This document shows, one piece after another, positions 61,433-64,000 of a stretch of DNA of 64,000 nucleotides. The stretch covers positions 328,788 to 392,787 of the forward strand of contig NW_002476514.1 of NCBI RefSeq assembly GCF_000189635.1. Direction: 5' to 3'. The notes beneath the pieces were generated by a model. The model saw nothing but the letters and a program-made list of their open reading frames with translations. It ran no database searches and was not told the DNA's origin. This DNA comes from Tetrahymena thermophila SB210 (Eukaryota; Ciliophora; Oligohymenophorea; Hymenostomatida; Tetrahymenidae). Within the stretch, counting starts at the first letter, position 1, and each line of letters begins with the position of its first letter. The translations under genes and the position numbers were made by a program.

Positions 61433-64000
61433 ATGATATAATAGATTAAATATTACAATAGCTTAGAAGAAGTAATTATTAATTTTTTTATTAATATATT
61501 TTAAATTTATATAAATTAATAAAAAAAGTTTAAAAGCTCTTCATTTTTATCTCATTAGGTTATTGATATTGATCTGAGGTATATTTGATTAAAAAATATT
61601 ATTTTTATTATTATTAATATTTTTTGTTTATTTTACTTTAAATTTGTTTGAATAAATAATTTATAAAAGAAATTATCATCATTATTCATTGATTTTTATT
61701 AAAACTTAAATTTTTTAGCAATTTTAACTTAATTTTCATTTCAATTTTTAATTATTTATTTATTATTCATTTTTTATTATTTGATATTTTTTCTTCATTT
61801 TTGCTATTAAAACTTACACTTAATAAAAGCTATTTTTTTGTTTTATATTATAATATTTTTAATTATAATAGTTAATTTAAAACATTAAAGTTCTTTTAAT
61901 TTATTTGATTTGTTTTCCTTTTTCTTTTTATTATGATTTCATATTTTTTAATTCTTTGTTAATTTTATTAATTATTAATTAATCTTATTATTTCATATTT
62001 TTTCTTCATTTTTTCCTCCTAATTAACAATAGTGAAATACCTATCTAAATTATATCTAAATAACATTATAAATAAAGCTAATTTTTAGAAAGCATAACAT
62101 ATCATTTTTTTTGAAATAAAATAAATTTTAAAAATCTAGGATAGAAAAAATTTCATAAAAAATATTAAAAATTTTAATTTTATAAAATGAAAAACTGGTA
62201 CATAATTTTGGATTGTGATATTTTTAATTATAAAAACTAATTAAAAACAATAAAGCTCTTTTTACTTTTTCTTTTTATTGTGTTTGCTTTTTTTTGTTCT
62301 TTCTTTCTTTGTTTATTTAGCTCATCACTTTATTTTCAAATTTTGCCTTAATTATCAATTAATTAATCTTATTATTTCAAATTTTTGCTTCATTTTTTCC
62401 TTCTAATTAACTATTTAATGATATATTTTTTCTTCAATATTTAAAAAGTGAAAATTAAATTGGTGATGAAGGTGCATCAGGCTTAGGTTCTGCTTTAGCA
62501 AATTGCATTAATCTCTCAAATTTGACACTTTACCTTAGGTAAAAACAGTTTATTTGTTTTGGATTGTGATATTTTTAATTATAAAAACTAATTTAAAACA
62601 ACAAAGCTCTTTTTTCTTTTTCTTTTTCTTTTTCTTTTTATTGTGCTTGCTTTTTTTGTTCTTTCTTTCTTTGTTAATTTAGCTCATCACTTTATTTTCA
62701 AATTTTGCCTTAATTATCAATTAATTAATCTTATTATTTTAAATTTTTTTCTTCATTTTTTCCTTCTAATTAACTATTTAATGATATATTTTTTCTTCAA
62801 TATTTAAAAAGTTACAGTAAAATTGGTGATGAAGGTGCATCAGGCTTAGGTTCTGGTTTAGCAAATTGCATTAATCTCTCAAATTTGACACTTTAGCTTT
62901 AGTATAAACAGTTTATTTGTTTTGGATTGTGATATTTTTAATTATAAGAACTAATTTAAAACAACAAAGCTCTTTTTTCTTTTTCTTTTTATTGTGCTTG
63001 CTTTTTTTGTTCTTTGTTTCTTTGTTAATTTAGCTCATCACTTTATTTTCATATTTTGCCTTAATTATCAATTAATTAATCTTATTATTTCAAATTTTTT
63101 TCTTCATTTTTTCCTTCTAATTAACTATTTAATGATATATTTTTTCTTCAATATTTAAAAAGTTACAATAAAATTGGTGATGAAGGTGCATCAGGCTTAG
63201 GTTCTGCTTTAGCAAATTGCATTAATCTCTCAAATTTGACACTTTACCTTAGGTAAAAACAGTTTATTTGTTTTGGATTGTGATATTTTTAATTATAAAA
63301 ACTAATTTAAAACAACAAAGCTCTTTTTTCTTTTTCTTTTTATTGTGCTTGCTTTTTTTGTTCTTTCTTTCTTTGTTAATTTAGCTCATCACTTTATTTT
63401 CAAATTTTGCCTTAATTATCAATTAATTAATCTTATTATTTCAAATTTTTTTCTTCATTTTTTCCTTCTAATTAACTATTTAGTGATATATTTTTTCTTC
63501 AATATTTAAAAAGTGAAAATTAAATTGGTGATGAAGGTGCGTCAGGCTTAGGTTCTGGTTTAGCAAATTGCATTAATCTCTCAAATTTGACACTTTAGCT
63601 TTAGTATAAACAGTTTATTTGTTTGGATTGTGATATTTTTAATTATAAGAACTAATTTAAAACAACAAAGCTCTTTTTTCTTTTTCTTTTTATTGTGCTT
63701 GCTTTTTTTGTTCTTTCTTTCTTTGTTAATTTAGCTCATCACTTTATTTTCAAATTTTGCCTTAATTATCAATTAATTAATCTTATTATTTCAAATTTTT
63801 TCTTCATTTTTTCCTTCTAATTAACTATTTAATGATATATTTTTTCTTCAATATTTAAAAAGTTACAATTAAATTGGTGCAATGGGTGCATCAGGCTTAG
63901 GTTCTGCTTTAGCAAATTGCATTAATCTCTCAAATTTGACACTTTACCTTAGGTAAAAACAGTTTATTTGTTTGGATTGTGATATTTTTAATTATAAGAA
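61433..64000 (+). CDS. L3, multi-exon LRR protein with near-identical repeats (runs off right edge)
   Basis: Exons in the window: 61433-61471 (MIQQIKYYNSLEE, phase 0), 61529-61578, then five 90-nt LRR exons at 62449-62538, 62812-62901, 63163-63252, 63514-63603 and 63863-63952. The gene is 3' incomplete. Each LRR exon encodes a 30-residue unit with I-G-D-E-G-A-S-G-L-G-S-[AG]-L-A-N-C-I-N-L-S-N-L, splits its first codon across the junction (phase 2) and is followed by GTA. The last visible repeat changes D-E to A-M. The long first LRR-side intron (61579-62448) includes intron-like sequence on both sides of a missing exon near 62080-62200. Near identity of exons and introns means this part of the gene expanded recently. 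Confidence 0.86.
62280..64000 (+). repeat. Exon-intron tandem array of about 350 bp units in L3
   Basis: Exon starts are spaced 363, 351, 351 and 349 bp. Introns share GGATTGTGATATTTTTAATT, a TTTCTTTTTCTTTTT run, AATTAATTAATCTTATTATT and TTTTTTCTTCAATATTTAAA in the same order. Units a, c and e (62449, 63163, 63863) carry GCTTTAGC and a TACCTTAG end. Units b and d (62812, 63514) carry GGTTTAGC and a TAGCTTTA end, showing a two-exon higher-order period of about 700 bp. Confidence 0.9.

Noticed and set aside
1-64000. Telomere repeats, rDNA, transposase or reverse transcriptase genes
   Set aside because: I looked for C4A2/G4T2 runs and transposase- or RT-like conserved stretches and saw none.

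Overview
The window reads as a nuclear genome fragment of an oligohymenophorean ciliate, most likely Tetrahymena. The DNA is about 80% A+T. Long conserved reading frames appear only when TAA and TAG are read as glutamine and TGA is the sole stop. Introns are AT-rich with GT(A)..AG ends. All gene models here use that code. Three 100-N scaffold gaps lie at 5429-5528, 24128-24227 and 36298-36397. The sequence does not decide whether this is macronuclear or micronuclear DNA.

Region 1 (1-23.2 kb, all minus strand) is a tandem family of large predicted membrane proteins, called P1-P4. Three four-exon genes are present, plus the first exon of a fourth that runs off the left edge. Each has a signal peptide, an LVIVD-type repeat region likely to be a beta-propeller, cadherin/Ig-like modules, one membrane segment and a long tail. 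Exon and phase structure is almost identical between copies: exon 2 is 1299 nt in all three complete genes. A scrambled relic of a family member lies at about 1.3-2.3 kb.

Region 2 (24.2-38.5 kb) holds minus-strand leucine-rich-repeat (LRR) genes LA, LB and LC. They are built from exons of about 90 nt, one LRR each, joined by phase-2 introns. LB and LC are copies of one segment. Between them sits a displaced, frameshifted fragment of the P cluster (32.9-34.7 kb). Tetranucleotide microsatellites are common.

Region 3 (39-44.2 kb, plus strand) is LD, a larger and more diverged LRR gene of about 20 exons. One of its exons lacks a GT donor.

Region 4 (44.5-49.2 kb, plus strand) is a tandem duplication of an intronless gene with two F-box-like modules. 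The right copy is open over 558 codons. The left copy is broken by a TGA where the right copy has TAA, and by a 4-nt insertion.

Region 5 (50.6-54.1 kb, minus strand) is a single-exon gene for an 1148-residue acidic protein of unknown function. Two GC-rich E2F-like motifs lie in its upstream region.

Region 6 (54.9-64 kb, plus strand) is three tandem LRR genes, L1-L3. They share a 13-codon first exon, 90-nt LRR exons and a terminal K-x-K-R-L-V exon. L3 contains a nearly identical exon-intron array and runs off the right edge.

The overall picture is a fast-evolving region dominated by family expansion: whole-gene tandem duplication (P, F-box, L1-L3), segmental duplication (LB/LC) and exon amplification (LRR), with relics left behind. 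No operon-like pathway is visible. The P proteins look like surface molecules, and the LRR and F-box proteins look like cytosolic interaction or ubiquitin-ligase adaptor families; both roles are inferred.
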